Below, piece by piece: positions 34,593-44,108 of a stretch of DNA of 64,000 nt. The notes beneath the pieces were generated by a model. It was given only the letters and a program-made list of their open reading frames with translations, searched no databases and had not been told where the DNA came from. The DNA lies in assembly GCA_016712745.1 (NCBI GenBank), contig JADJQN010000015.1, positions 744,001-808,000 of the forward strand, read 5' to 3'. The translations under genes were made by a program, and so were the position numbers. Position 1 is the first letter of the stretch. Each line of letters begins with the position of its first letter. The stretch is from Sandaracinaceae bacterium (GTDB lineage: Bacteria > Myxococcota_A > Polyangia > Polyangiales > JADJQN01).

Positions 34593-34757
34593 TCGCGAAC
34601 CTGTGTGGCCTTCAGACGTGCGCTTTTCCCTTCGCGGCGACAACGGGATAACTCCCTCGCTAAGCTCGATCACAATGCGGCAGGCGATAAGCCATACGAG
34701 CGCGAAGTTTAGGTTGGTCATTTGAATCGCGCCTATGTCACGCTCGTCGTAGCCCCC

Positions 34758-37700
34758 ATGATCGCTTGGAAATGGCCTTCTTTCACTGCTGCTTTGCTCT
34801 TAAGCTGGGCCGCCACGGCGTCGCACGCGGACGCGCAGGTGCAAGAAGAAGCCAGCGCCGAGGTCAGCGTGAGACCGCCTCAGGTGCAGGCAGGCGCGCG
34901 AGTCGAGGTCGACCGCGCAGCCGCGCGCCAAGCGGCTAGCGGTGCAGTTGGCAACGCGCTGTCGGGACTTCGCATCGATGCGCCCATGCGGTTCTACGTC
35001 GATGCCGCCGTTGGCGCCGGTTGGCTCGGCGTTCCGGTAAACCACGGAACTGGCGCGGTCGGATTTTGTTATGATATCGATCCGTTGAGCTGGCTTGGTT
35101 TGGGATTTCGCGTTCAGCACAGTTGGATGGGACGCTTTACCGTCGATGCAAATAGCGATGGCGTGGACGACTTATCGCAGTCGGTGATTCAGGCGAACAT
35201 GGCCACGGCGGGTCCGCGCTTCCGATTGTGGACTGACTCGGACCTACGTTCCGCGTGGAGCATCGACCTCGGTGCGGGTTACCTGCAGTTTCAGAATCAC
35301 GCAGCGCCGAACGGTGCTCTCTTCGAGGCAACGGTCCAACGCATCGCTGGAGCGCGCACCGTCGGAGAATCGAATGGATTCGCCGGCGGGATGTTCGTGC
35401 GCTTGCAACACGGTGTCGGCGCGACCGCCGACTATCGTGCGTTGATCGTCGGCGTGTCCGGCGCGTACGAGTGGGGCAACTCATCCACGCGCACTTCGTG
35501 GAGCAACTCACCGTTCCGCTACACGCTGGGCGCAGATGTCGGCCTTGGTTTTGGTCTCGGCAAGACGGGGACGTTCGCGTTCCCTGCGGCGAGCTATGCG
35601 GCGGGTGTTACGTTTGGCCTACCGATTGGCTCTGTTTTCGAGCCTCAAATACGCCTCGATGCTTCTACGCGCGCGCCCAGTGATCGCGATTCTATGTACG
35701 CGTACGGCGCTTCCGCCGGCGCGCGATTGCGCTTCGATTCGTGGATTCCGTTCTACGCCCTCGCGCGAGCAGGTTACGCCGCAACGATGGGAACGCCGGA
35801 AGCGCGCGCGCTGAGCGGCGCATTCGTCGACGCGGGCCTTGGACTGCGCTTCTCGTCGTGTGATCCAACATTTCGTTACGCGTTCGATGTGGGACTGCAA
35901 GGTCGCATCGGCATCGACGACAACGCGCCGCTAACCGGATTGTTGTTCACCGCAGGGTTCGAGTACGAAGGCGGGACTCCCTTCGCGCGACCGCGATGCG
36001 TTGTGCCTGAGCCGGAGGTTGTAGTTGCGGAGGTTGTGGTTGAGGGGCCTGCGATCAGCGTTGGCTATCACGCGCCCGCGCCTGATTCCGTGCCCGTGTC
36101 TGATTCCGTGCCCGTGTCCGAACCCGTGTCCGAGTCCGTGTCCGAGCCTGTGCCCGTGTCTCGGCCCGTGCCCGTGCCTGAACCCGCGCCCGTGTTCGAA
36201 CCCGCCGCTCCGCGCGAACTCGAAGTGCTACCCGCTCCCAATCGTCCGCTCGGCGAAGGGTGGGGCGTCCGCTTCGGGGTCGAGCCGTTGATGGCGCTCG
36301 TTCCGCGCGCACCAAGTACGACAGGTCACCTCGGCGCGGGCATCGGCCTTACGCTCGACACTCGCTTCGGTAGCGTCTTCAACTGGAGCACGCGCTTCAC
36401 GTATTTGCACACGGGGCCCGCGTCGCTCGATTTGAACGCCGACGGATTTCGCGATGACTCGCGGCTTGGCTTTCGCGTGTTCACCATCGGCATGGGGCCC
36501 AAGTTCAATCTCTGGACGAATGCCGCGTCGCACGAATCGCTCGATCTCGAGCTTACCGGTGGCTACGCGCACAGCTCATCAGATAGCTCAAATTCAGGCG
36601 GATTCGTCGATTTCGGAATCGCACGGCAGGTGGGTGGCCGTTACGACGGCGGCCTCGGTCTCGAGGGCGCTCTCACCTTGCACGTGCAGCAAGGCCTAGG
36701 CGGGATGAGTGACTACACGGCCGTGCTCTTCGGCATGCGCGCATCCATGTCGAGCAACAACGCACCTGCGCTAGGCAGTGGCATGCCGAGTCTACACCAC
36801 ACGTTTGGTGTGGGCATGCTTCTCGGCGGCGGCGTCTCCGCGCAGGGCGCACCGATTCGTCCTGGCCTCGTCAGCGGCTTCAACTTGCATTTCGGGCTGC
36901 CACTGTCGAGCGTGTTCGAGACACGCCTGCGCTTCGATTTTCAAATGCGGTCGAGCGGTGTCGGCCGCGAACGTCTCTACGATTTGATTCCAATGCTCGG
37001 ACTGCGCGCGCGGCTCGACGACACCATCCCGTTCTACATCGAAGCATCCTATGGCTACTCGTTCCACTTCGGTCTGCCTTCGCTCTACGCGGAGTCAGGA
37101 TCCCTCGTCGACTTTGGCTTTGGCTATCGCTTGCAACTCAGCTGCGGCGGCGATAGCGGGTTCGAGCTCGGTGTTCACGCGCGCATCGGCATTGAGGGCA
37201 ATCGCGCTGACGACGCCATCTACGGGATCGCGCGCTTCGAGTACGGCGGCGGCACTCCGTACTTTACAGATTCGTCCACCTGTCGCTCGCGACGAGCTTC
37301 GGACGAACGCCGCGCCGAGCAACGCATTCGCGAAGAGCGCGAACGCGCCGCATGGCAGCGCGAGCATCCGATGCCGCAGTTCGATGGCACGCCCAGCAGC
37401 AGCGGCGTCTACGCCAATCGCCCCCCCGTACCGGCGGGTGGGACGGCGAGCGGGTCGGTTCGCGTCGAGGTCCAAACGCCGCCGCCGCCGGTCCTCCGCG
37501 TCGAGGTCCAGCCGCCGCCTCCACCGCCGCCTCCCCGTCCCATCCAGATCGACGTGCCCATCGGCGTTTCTCTCTTTGGCGGAGCGCTCTCGGCTAGCGT
37601 CTCACCGCGCATGTTGCCCCTCGCCCAGCTGCGTGGGGCCGGCTATGTCACGGTTCAGGTCTATGGTCCGCCCGCTGCGGTAACGCAGGTTTCTGCGCAA

Positions 37701-37817
37701 ATTCAGGCCACCGTGGGCTCGGCCGGCGCGCGAATCGACGCGATGAGCACGGTGGCGACGAGCGACCCAACCATCCGAGCCGTCTTCACGATTTACCCCC
37801 CGGGCACGCATCCGTAA
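34758..37817 (+). CDS. Outer-membrane protein with two tandem beta-barrel domains
   Basis: About 1,019 residues from ATG 34758, which gives a good signal peptide (LLLSWAATASHADA). Two related barrel-like domains follow, about 70-420 and 505-850. Both contain matching blocks (GRFTVDANSDGVDD/PASLDLNADGFRDD; GPRFRLWTDS/GPKFNLWTNA; VDAGLGLRFSSCDP/VDFGFGYRLQLSCG; FEYEGGTPF/FEYGGGTPY), so the protein arose by internal duplication. They are joined by a VPVSEPVSES-type linker. The C-terminus has a Pro-rich stretch and a small beta domain. No homologous function is recognised. Confidence 0.8.
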   Translation: MIAWKWPSFTAALLLSWAATASHADAQVQEEASAEVSVRPPQVQAGARVEVDRAAARQAASGAVGNALSGLRIDAPMRFYVDAAVGAGWLGVPVNHGTGAVGFCYDIDPLSWLGLGFRVQHSWMGRFTVDANSDGVDDLSQSVIQANMATAGPRFRLWTDSDLRSAWSIDLGAGYLQFQNHAAPNGALFEATVQRIAGARTVGESNGFAGGMFVRLQHGVGATADYRALIVGVSGAYEWGNSSTRTSWSNSPFRYTLGADVGLGFGLGKTGTFAFPAASYAAGVTFGLPIGSVFEPQIRLDASTRAPSDRDSMYAYGASAGARLRFDSWIPFYALARAGYAATMGTPEARALSGAFVDAGLGLRFSSCDPTFRYAFDVGLQGRIGIDDNAPLTGLLFTAGFEYEGGTPFARPRCVVPEPEVVVAEVVVEGPAISVGYHAPAPDSVPVSDSVPVSEPVSESVSEPVPVSRPVPVPEPAPVFEPAAPRELEVLPAPNRPLGEGWGVRFGVEPLMALVPRAPSTTGHLGAGIGLTLDTRFGSVFNWSTRFTYLHTGPASLDLNADGFRDDSRLGFRVFTIGMGPKFNLWTNAASHESLDLELTGGYAHSSSDSSNSGGFVDFGIARQVGGRYDGGLGLEGALTLHVQQGLGGMSDYTAVLFGMRASMSSNNAPALGSGMPSLHHTFGVGMLLGGGVSAQGAPIRPGLVSGFNLHFGLPLSSVFETRLRFDFQMRSSGVGRERLYDLIPMLGLRARLDDTIPFYIEASYGYSFHFGLPSLYAESGSLVDFGFGYRLQLSCGGDSGFELGVHARIGIEGNRADDAIYGIARFEYGGGTPYFTDSSTCRSRRASDERRAEQRIREERERAAWQREHPMPQFDGTPSSSGVYANRPPVPAGGTASGSVRVEVQTPPPPVLRVEVQPPPPPPPPRPIQIDVPIGVSLFGGALSASVSPRMLPLAQLRGAGYVTVQVYGPPAAVTQVSAQIQATVGSAGARIDAMSTVATSDPTIRAVFTIYPPGTHP
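36083..36203. repeat. CCCGTG-based repeat coding the inter-barrel linker
   Basis: Degenerate 6- and 12-base repeats (CCCGTGTCCGAA, CCCGTGTCTGAT and similar) encode VPVSD/VPVSEPVSES between the two barrel domains of the 1,019-residue outer-membrane protein. Slippage could change linker length without changing frame when whole units are lost or gained. Confidence 0.75.
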
Positions 37818-37840
37818 AATCGCGGAACACGCTGTCATGA

Positions 37841-37869
37841 TTGACAAAAACGTACTTGGGCGTTAGATG
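37841..37869 (+). promoter_or_regulatory. Candidate sigma-70 promoter of the nuo operon
   Basis: A perfect -35 hexamer TTGACA (37841-37846), a 17-bp spacer and a weaker -10 TAGATG (37864-37869) stand 35 bp before nuoA. Transcription would start near 37876, leaving a short leader with GAGGA before ATG 37905. Confidence 0.6.
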
Positions 37870-37904
37870 AACCGCGCACTTTTGGTCCCTCTGCGAGGAC
37901 GTCC

Positions 37905-38264
37905 ATGGTCTCGGTCTATCTCCCGGTTCTACTCATGCTCGTGGTGGCGCTTGTCGTCGCCCTGGCCATCTTTACGCTGACGACCCTTCTCGGGCCGAAG
38001 AACATGACGGCCGAGAAAGCGATCCCGTACGAATCGGGAAGCGAATCGACCGGTGCGCAGCACATCAAGCTGAGCATCAAGTTCTATCTCACGGCGATTT
38101 TGTTCGTCGTGTTCGATATCGAAGCAGTCTTTCTCTATCCGTGGGCGGTGCTCTTTCGCCACCTCGGCTGGATGGGCTTCGTCGAGATGATGGTGTTCCT
38201 CACCATCCTCACTCTCACGCTTGTGTATGCGTGGAAGAAGGGAGCTCTCGAATGGGAGCACTAA
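37905..38264 (+). CDS. nuoA: NADH-quinone oxidoreductase subunit A
   Basis: A 119-residue membrane subunit of complex I with three helices. The conserved loop is PYESGSESTG, with SIKFYLTAILFVVFDIEAVF following. The Cys usually found in that loop (YECG) is Ser here (YESG). First gene of nuoABCDGHI, with GAGGA before the start and a strong -35 upstream. Confidence 0.93.
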   Translation: MVSVYLPVLLMLVVALVVALAIFTLTTLLGPKNMTAEKAIPYESGSESTGAQHIKLSIKFYLTAILFVVFDIEAVFLYPWAVLFRHLGWMGFVEMMVFLTILTLTLVYAWKKGALEWEH

Positions 38265-38839
38265 AAACAGTTATGGGCGGCGATGCGGGCTTTGCAACGA
38301 CAAAGCTCGATGCGCTTTTGAACTGGGCGCGTAAGTACTCGCTCTTCCAGTATCCGTTCGCGACTGCATGTTGCGGCATGGAATTCTTCGCGGTCGCAGG
38401 GCCGCGTTACGACGTCGCACGTTTCGGCGCCGAGGCTCCGCGCTTTAGCCCGCGTCAGAGCGACGTGCTCTGGGTTGTCGGCACCATCAGCCAGCGTCAG
38501 GCTCCGGCGCTCAAGCGCATCTACGAGCAGATGTCTGATCCGAAGTGGGTCGTGGCGTTCGGCACGTGCGCGTCTTGCGGCGGGTTCTACGACAACTACA
38601 CGACCATTCCCGGCGCTGACAAAGTCATCCCGGTCGACATCTATATCCCTGGCTGCCCGCCGCGCCCCGAAGCCGTCCTCGATGGGCTCATGCTTTTGAT
38701 GGAAAAGATCGAAAAGGGCGGCAATCGGGAAGCAATGACGGTTCCGCCTCGCGAGCTTCCGCGCCTCGCGCAGCTTCGGACGCGCGCCGACACGACAATC
38801 GTGAGCGATCACATCGGCAAGATGAAGGAAGACAAATGA
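38252..38839 (+). CDS. nuoB: NADH-quinone oxidoreductase subunit B
   Basis: A 195-residue peripheral-arm subunit carrying the terminal Fe-S cluster N2. Ligands are the tandem Cys of ATACCGMEFF, the Cys of FGTCASCGG and the Cys of IPGCPPRPEA. ATG 38252 lies within the end of nuoA (13-bp overlap), so translation is coupled. A longer reading from 38141 runs inside nuoA and is rejected. Confidence 0.95.
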   Translation: MGALKTVMGGDAGFATTKLDALLNWARKYSLFQYPFATACCGMEFFAVAGPRYDVARFGAEAPRFSPRQSDVLWVVGTISQRQAPALKRIYEQMSDPKWVVAFGTCASCGGFYDNYTTIPGADKVIPVDIYIPGCPPRPEAVLDGLMLLMEKIEKGGNREAMTVPPRELPRLAQLRTRADTTIVSDHIGKMKEDK

Positions 38840-39525
38840 GCGTCGCCGTTCTCGCGCGCCTTCAAGCTGAGTTCGGCGCAAAAATTCTCGAGACCTCGAG
38901 CTTCCGTGGCGATGACGAAGCGATTGTTGCGCCAAGCGATTGGGCGGCTGTTGCGGCGTTCCTTCGCGCCGACTCTGAGCTCGTGATGGATCACTTCATC
39001 GACATCACCGCGATTGATTATCCAGAGCGCACGCCACAGCTTCCGCGCTTCGACGTCGTCTTGCTCGTTCGCTCGATGAGCAAGAATCATCGCGTGCGTT
39101 TGAAGACACGTGTTCAAGATGGCGAAGAGCTCGACACCTTGGTACCGGTGTGGCGCGGCGCGAACTGGACCGAGCGCGAAGTCTTCGACATGTTCGGCAT
39201 TCGCTTTCGCGGTCATCCCGACATGCGTCGCATTCTTCTTTACGAAGAGTTCGTTGGTTATCCGCTTCGCAAGGATTACCCGATCGACAAGACGCAACCT
39301 CTCATCGAGTACCGCAAGGAAGACAACCTCGAGAAGCTTCCGCCGTTCGGGCCGACTGAAGGCCAGCCGTGGAACCGAATCGATTGGCAGGCCCGCCTCG
39401 AAGGGCGCGACATGCAAGTGTCGCCCGCGATCGCGGTGCAGCAGGGACAGAAGCACGCATTGAGCGAGTCGTCGGCGCGCGCCGAAGGCAAGCCGCTGCC
39501 CGACGAGATTCCGGGGAAGAACTAA
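38836..39525 (+). CDS. nuoC: NADH-quinone oxidoreductase subunit C
   Basis: A 229-residue 30-kDa-type subunit of the peripheral arm. The signature block ANWTEREVFDMFGIRFRGHP, followed by DMRRILL and YPLRKDYP, is intact. It overlaps nuoB by ATGA and nuoD by one base (TAATG). NuoC and NuoD are separate, not fused as in some proteobacteria. Confidence 0.95.
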   Translation: MSVAVLARLQAEFGAKILETSSFRGDDEAIVAPSDWAAVAAFLRADSELVMDHFIDITAIDYPERTPQLPRFDVVLLVRSMSKNHRVRLKTRVQDGEELDTLVPVWRGANWTEREVFDMFGIRFRGHPDMRRILLYEEFVGYPLRKDYPIDKTQPLIEYRKEDNLEKLPPFGPTEGQPWNRIDWQARLEGRDMQVSPAIAVQQGQKHALSESSARAEGKPLPDEIPGKN

Positions 39526-40742
39526 TGGAACGCATCGAAGAAGAGCTCGAAGACGAGAGCGCACTCGAGCTGCCAACTGAGCCGATGCGCCTGAATATGG
39601 GCCCGTCGCATCCCGCAATGCACGGAACGATCCGCATGGTTTTGGATCTCGACGGTGAGATCATCAAAGACGTAGACATCCAGCCCGGCTACTTGCATCG
39701 CGGCTTCGAGAAGTCGTGCGAGCGCGGAACGTGGGCGCAGGTATATCCCTACGCCGACCGTTTGAACTACGTCTCGCCGATGCTCAACAACGTGGGCTTC
39801 TCGCTCGCCGTTGAAAAGCTCATCGGCATCACCGTTCCCGAGCGGTGCGCCTACTACCGCGTCATCTTGGGCGAGCTTGCGCGCATCGCCGATCACCTTA
39901 CGTGCAACGGCGCGGGCGCGATGGAGCTCGGTGCGTTCACGCCCTTCCTTTGGTTTCTGAAAGTCCGCGATTGGATTTGGGACATTCTGGAACGCGAGAC
40001 CGGCGCGCGCATGACACATTCGTTCGGCCGCATCGGTGGCATGGCCAAGCCGCCCACCGAAACGCTGAAGCAAGATGTGCTCGACATCCTTCCCCAAGTG
40101 GAGAAGGTCTTGCTCGAGGCCGAAGGCATGCTCCTTCGCAATCGCATCTTCATCGATCGCACGCAGGGCATCGGCATCTTGAAGAAGGACCTTGCGATCG
40201 AAATGGGCGTCACGGGCGCCATGCTTCGTTCGACGGGCGTCGACTACGATGTACGCAAGGCGCATCCGTACTCGCTCTACGAGCGCTTTGATTTCGAAGT
40301 GCCGATTGGCCACGACGGCGACAACTACGACCGCTTCCTCGTTCGCACCGAAGAGATGCGTCAGTCGATGCGCATCCTCGAGCAGGCAGTTGCACAGATG
40401 CCCGACGATGGACCTATCAACGTCGAAGACGTGCGCATCATGATGCCGCCCAAAGATCAGGTCTACAACACGATCGAAGGCACCATCGCCCACTTCAAGT
40501 TGGTAATGGAGGGACTGAAGCCACCGGTGGGAGAGGTTTACAGCTACACCGAAGCGGGTAATGGAGACATGGGCTTCTATATCGTCTCCGATGGCAGTGG
40601 CACGCCTTATCGTGTTCGTTGTCGTCCGCCGTGCTTTATCAATCTCGCGATTTGTCGCGACATGCTGCTCGATGAAATGATCGCCGACATCGTTCCGACC
40701 TTCGGGTCCGTGAACATGATCGGCGGCGAGTGTGATCGCTGA
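39525..40742 (+). CDS. nuoD: NADH-quinone oxidoreductase subunit D
   Basis: A 405-residue 49-kDa-type subunit that, with NuoB and NuoH, forms the quinone pocket. Seen are MGPSHPAMHGTIRMVL with the quinone-site His, GYLHRGFEK, the RIADHLTCNG block and the C-terminal VPTFGSVNMIGGECDR. ATG 39525 overlaps the nuoC stop. The N-terminal 15 residues are unusually acidic. Confidence 0.95.
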   Translation: MERIEEELEDESALELPTEPMRLNMGPSHPAMHGTIRMVLDLDGEIIKDVDIQPGYLHRGFEKSCERGTWAQVYPYADRLNYVSPMLNNVGFSLAVEKLIGITVPERCAYYRVILGELARIADHLTCNGAGAMELGAFTPFLWFLKVRDWIWDILERETGARMTHSFGRIGGMAKPPTETLKQDVLDILPQVEKVLLEAEGMLLRNRIFIDRTQGIGILKKDLAIEMGVTGAMLRSTGVDYDVRKAHPYSLYERFDFEVPIGHDGDNYDRFLVRTEEMRQSMRILEQAVAQMPDDGPINVEDVRIMMPPKDQVYNTIEGTIAHFKLVMEGLKPPVGEVYSYTEAGNGDMGFYIVSDGSGTPYRVRCRPPCFINLAICRDMLLDEMIADIVPTFGSVNMIGGECDR

Positions 40743-40754
40743 GCGGGAAATCTG

Positions 40755-42347
40755 ATGCCGACCTTCAAACTCAACGACAAAGAAATTCCTTTCGAGCCGG
40801 GCGAGACGATCATTCGCGCGGCGTGGAAGCAGGGCATCGAGATCCCGCATTACTGCTGGCATCCCGGTCTCTCCGTCGCGGCCAACTGCCGCATGTGCCT
40901 CGTCGAGGTGAAGAGCCAGCGTCCAATGATGCTGCCCATCTTGAAGTGGGACGCTGAGAAGCAGGACTACGTCGAGGATACGAAGCCGAAACTTGCGCCG
41001 GCGTGTCAGCAAGCAGCGGCCGAAGGCATGGAAGTGTCGAGCACGAGCGATCAGGTCAAGCAGGCGCAAGCCTCGGTGCAGGAGTTCTTGCTTCTCAACC
41101 ACCCGGTCGATTGCCCCATCTGTGATCAAGCAGGCGAGTGCAAGCTTCAGGACTATTGGCTCGATCATCAGAAGACGTTGAAGCGCAAGCAGACCGAACC
41201 CGTTCACAAGGTGAAGGGCGTGCGCTTTGGTCCGACGATTGTTTATGACGGCGAGCGTTGCGTGATGTGCACGCGCTGCATCCGCTTCAACGACGAAATC
41301 GTCGGCGATCCGGTGCTCGATATGCGCGAGCGCGGCAATACCAACGAAATCGTGTTGAGCCCAGGCCGCCAGCTCGATCACAAATATTCGCTGATGAACG
41401 AACACGTGTGCCCGGTAGGCGCTCTCACTAGCCGCGACTTCCGCTTCAAAGCTCGCGTGTGGTTTTTGAAGGCGCAGACCAGCGTGTGCTCAGGATGCGC
41501 GACGGGCTGCAATATGTTCGTCGATTACGATCCGCGCGATCAGCACGTTTATCGTTTGCGCCCGCGCGACAACGAAGCCGTGAATAAGCACTGGATGTGC
41601 GACGACGGAATGCTTTCCTACCATCGCTATCATCAAGAGCGCATCGTCACAGGTCGCGTTCGCACGAACGGACATTTGGCCGATGTGAAGATCGACGTCG
41701 CGATGCGCGAGGCGGCAGCTCTTCTCGCCACCGTCGAGAAGTCGAAGATTGGCGTCGTTTTGAGCGCTCAGCATTCCAGTGAAGACAACTTCGTACTCGC
41801 CAAGTTGGCGCGCGAGAAGTTTGGGACCGACAAGCTCTACTTGGCAGCTCTTCCCGGTTGGGACGGGGACAAGATTCTTCGTCACAACGACAACAATCCG
41901 AACCGCGCAGGCGCAACGCTTGCTGCTGGGGGGCCGCTTCGCACCGTGAAGGATCTGCTGGCCGATGTGGCAAGCGGCGCCGTCGAAGGTGTGATCGCGT
42001 TGGGCTGGGCATCGGCCGAAGACGCTGTCGCACTCGCACCGCTTTCGCGCGCGAAGGTCGTAGTCTCGCTGTCGAGCAACGAGGGCGCGTTGCCAAACAC
42101 CGCCACCGTCGTGCTTCCCGTCGCAGTCCACGTGGAGATGAGCGGCACCTTCGTGAATGCGAAGGGCATGGCCCAGCCGTTCAAGAAGGCGATTCAAGCA
42201 CCGCCCGGTGTGAAATCCGCGTGGGAAACAACGTTGGATCTCGCGCGCGCGATGGGCCTGGGGATCGATTTCGCGAAGCTCGATGACGTACGCCGCGCCA
42301 TGCCGGCCAACACCCCCGCTGCATCGAATCCGGGAGCGCCTGTCTGA
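40755..42347 (+). CDS. nuoG: NADH-quinone oxidoreductase subunit G (short form)
   Basis: A 530-residue Fe-S subunit; many NuoG proteins are 680-900. The [2Fe-2S] N1b ligands are in HYCWHPGLSVAANCRMC and APACQ; the His-Cys [4Fe-4S] site is in HPVDCPICDQAGEC; further clusters use CVMCTRC with HVCPVGALT and CSGCATGCN. The molybdopterin-like region is cut short and ends in a disordered tail. No nuoE or nuoF is present beside it, so the NADH module must be encoded elsewhere or be absent. Confidence 0.93.
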   Translation: MPTFKLNDKEIPFEPGETIIRAAWKQGIEIPHYCWHPGLSVAANCRMCLVEVKSQRPMMLPILKWDAEKQDYVEDTKPKLAPACQQAAAEGMEVSSTSDQVKQAQASVQEFLLLNHPVDCPICDQAGECKLQDYWLDHQKTLKRKQTEPVHKVKGVRFGPTIVYDGERCVMCTRCIRFNDEIVGDPVLDMRERGNTNEIVLSPGRQLDHKYSLMNEHVCPVGALTSRDFRFKARVWFLKAQTSVCSGCATGCNMFVDYDPRDQHVYRLRPRDNEAVNKHWMCDDGMLSYHRYHQERIVTGRVRTNGHLADVKIDVAMREAAALLATVEKSKIGVVLSAQHSSEDNFVLAKLAREKFGTDKLYLAALPGWDGDKILRHNDNNPNRAGATLAAGGPLRTVKDLLADVASGAVEGVIALGWASAEDAVALAPLSRAKVVVSLSSNEGALPNTATVVLPVAVHVEMSGTFVNAKGMAQPFKKAIQAPPGVKSAWETTLDLARAMGLGIDFAKLDDVRRAMPANTPAASNPGAPV

Positions 42348-43501
42348 TGGATAGCTTTCTTCTACTCTCCACCGCCGCGAAGATTGGCTTCGCACTTGCG
42401 ATCATCTTCTCGTTCGCACCGGTTCTGATCTGGGCCGAGCGTCGTCAGAGCGCGATGATGCAGGACCGCGTCGGTCCGGTCCGCGCCAACATTAAGCTCT
42501 TCGGAATCAACATCACGCTCTTCGGCTTGCTCCATCCGCTCGCCGACGCGTTGAAGTTGATCTTCAAAGAAGATTTCGTTCCGCCCAAGGCTGACAAGTT
42601 CCTTCACGCGTTGGCACCGATCATTTCGCTGGTTCCGGCGATTTCGGTCTTCGCGGTGATTCCGTTCGGCGATGTCTTCTATCCCGAGTTGTGGAATCAA
42701 CACTTCTCGATGGACCTCGTTGGACCTGCGACCCGCGGTACTCCGTTGCAGATCGCATCGTTGAACGTCGGCATCCTTTTCATCTTCGGCATCGCAGGCA
42801 CGGGCGTCGTCGGAGCTGCCATCGCCGGTTACTCCAGCAACAACAAGTATTCGTTGCTCGGCGGTATCCGCGCTGCAGGCCAGATGGTTAGCTACGAAGT
42901 CACGCTCGGCATGTCGCTCGTCGGCTGCTTCATGGTGTACGACTCGCTCCTGCTCGAGGACATGGTCCATTGGCAGATGGCGCATATGTGGGGCGTGATG
43001 GCGCAGCCCATCGCGTTCTTCGTCTTCTTCACGGCGGCTATCGCCGAGACCAAGCGGATTCCCTTCGACGTACCGGAAGGCGAGAGCGAAATCGTCGGCG
43101 GTTACTTCACCGAATACTCGGGTATGAAGTTCGGCATGTTCTTCATGGGCGAGTTCGTCGAGGTCGTGACCTCGTCGGCCATTCTCATCACCTTGTTCTT
43201 CGGCGGCTACCACATGCCGTTCTTGAACGCCGGTGGTTGGGACTTCAGCTTCCAGGCCTTCGGCCACGTCTACCTTGAGAACGCGCAGATTGCTCTTCAG
43301 CACTGGGGCGTCACGCTCATCGAAGTTGTGACCTGGGTCTTGAAGCTTTCGCTCATGATCTGGTTTCAGCTCATGATCCGCTGGTCGCTTCCGCGTTTCC
43401 GTTACGATCAGATCATGGCGCTTTGCTGGAAGGTGCTCTTGCCTCTTTCACTCTTGAACATCTTGATCACGGGTCTTGTGATCATCTGGAACAACTCCTA
43501 A
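42347..43501 (+). CDS. nuoH: NADH-quinone oxidoreductase subunit H
   Basis: A 384-residue membrane subunit with about eight to nine helices at the junction with the peripheral arm. Motifs are AERRQSAMMQDRVGPVRAN near the N-terminus and ETKRIPFDVPEGESEIVGGY with the conserved acidic quinone-channel residues. ATG 42347 overlaps the last base of the nuoG stop. It is longer than typical NuoH, through a loop around 100-135. Confidence 0.95.
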   Translation: MDSFLLLSTAAKIGFALAIIFSFAPVLIWAERRQSAMMQDRVGPVRANIKLFGINITLFGLLHPLADALKLIFKEDFVPPKADKFLHALAPIISLVPAISVFAVIPFGDVFYPELWNQHFSMDLVGPATRGTPLQIASLNVGILFIFGIAGTGVVGAAIAGYSSNNKYSLLGGIRAAGQMVSYEVTLGMSLVGCFMVYDSLLLEDMVHWQMAHMWGVMAQPIAFFVFFTAAIAETKRIPFDVPEGESEIVGGYFTEYSGMKFGMFFMGEFVEVVTSSAILITLFFGGYHMPFLNAGGWDFSFQAFGHVYLENAQIALQHWGVTLIEVVTWVLKLSLMIWFQLMIRWSLPRFRYDQIMALCWKVLLPLSLLNILITGLVIIWNNS

Positions 43502-43517
43502 GTCGCATCGGGGATTC

Positions 43518-44102
43518 ATGGGCAAGCTCGTCAACAAGCCGAAGTACACGATGATGGAACGCGCCTACCTCCCTGAGATCGCGCGCGGTCTCGGCGTCTC
43601 AATGCGCCATTTCTTCAAGAACACCTTTAGCCGCCGCTCGAAGAGCGAGATCGTCACGGTGAACTACCCCGAAGAGAAGCGCATCTATCCCGACCGCTTC
43701 CGTGGCGTGCACCGCCTCACGCACCGCGATGACGGTTCACCGCGTTGCGTCGCCTGCTTATGCTGCAGCACCGCGTGTCCTGCGCAGTGCATCCACATCG
43801 AACCCGCCGAGTACGACACCAGCGATCCGCGCTACGGCTACGAGCGCTTCCCCAAGGTCTTCGTCATCGACGAGCTGCGCTGCATCTTCTGCGGCTACTG
43901 CGTCGAGGCCTGCCCCTGCGACGCCATCCGCATGGACACGGGCGTGCATGTGCCCCCGTCAACCGACCGCGCCCACTTCATCTTCGACAAAGAAGTCCTC
44001 ATGTCGATCCCCGGCGCCGACGGCACGTACGAATCCGAAAACCCCCGCCACGAACCCGGCGATCCCAGCCACCCCGGCCTAACCCGCAACCACGGCCACT
44101 AG
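43518..44102 (+). CDS. nuoI: NADH-quinone oxidoreductase subunit I
   Basis: A 194-residue 23-kDa subunit with two [4Fe-4S] clusters (N6a/N6b): CVACLCCSTACPAQC and CIFCGYCVEACPCDA. The N-terminus (RAYLPEIARGLGVSMRHFF) is the amphipathic segment that meets the membrane arm. It is last in the local cluster; nuoJ does not follow, which usually would. Confidence 0.95.
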   Translation: MGKLVNKPKYTMMERAYLPEIARGLGVSMRHFFKNTFSRRSKSEIVTVNYPEEKRIYPDRFRGVHRLTHRDDGSPRCVACLCCSTACPAQCIHIEPAEYDTSDPRYGYERFPKVFVIDELRCIFCGYCVEACPCDAIRMDTGVHVPPSTDRAHFIFDKEVLMSIPGADGTYESENPRHEPGDPSHPGLTRNHGH

Positions 44103-44108
44103 CCACTA

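Noticed and set aside
39522..41405. 627-residue minus-strand frame opposite nuoD and nuoG
   Set aside because: Both plus-strand genes are unmistakable and intact; the long antisense frame is due to GC-rich codon bias.
42362..43303. 313-residue minus-strand frame opposite nuoH
   Set aside because: nuoH is clear; this frame is highly charged and has no recognisable feature.
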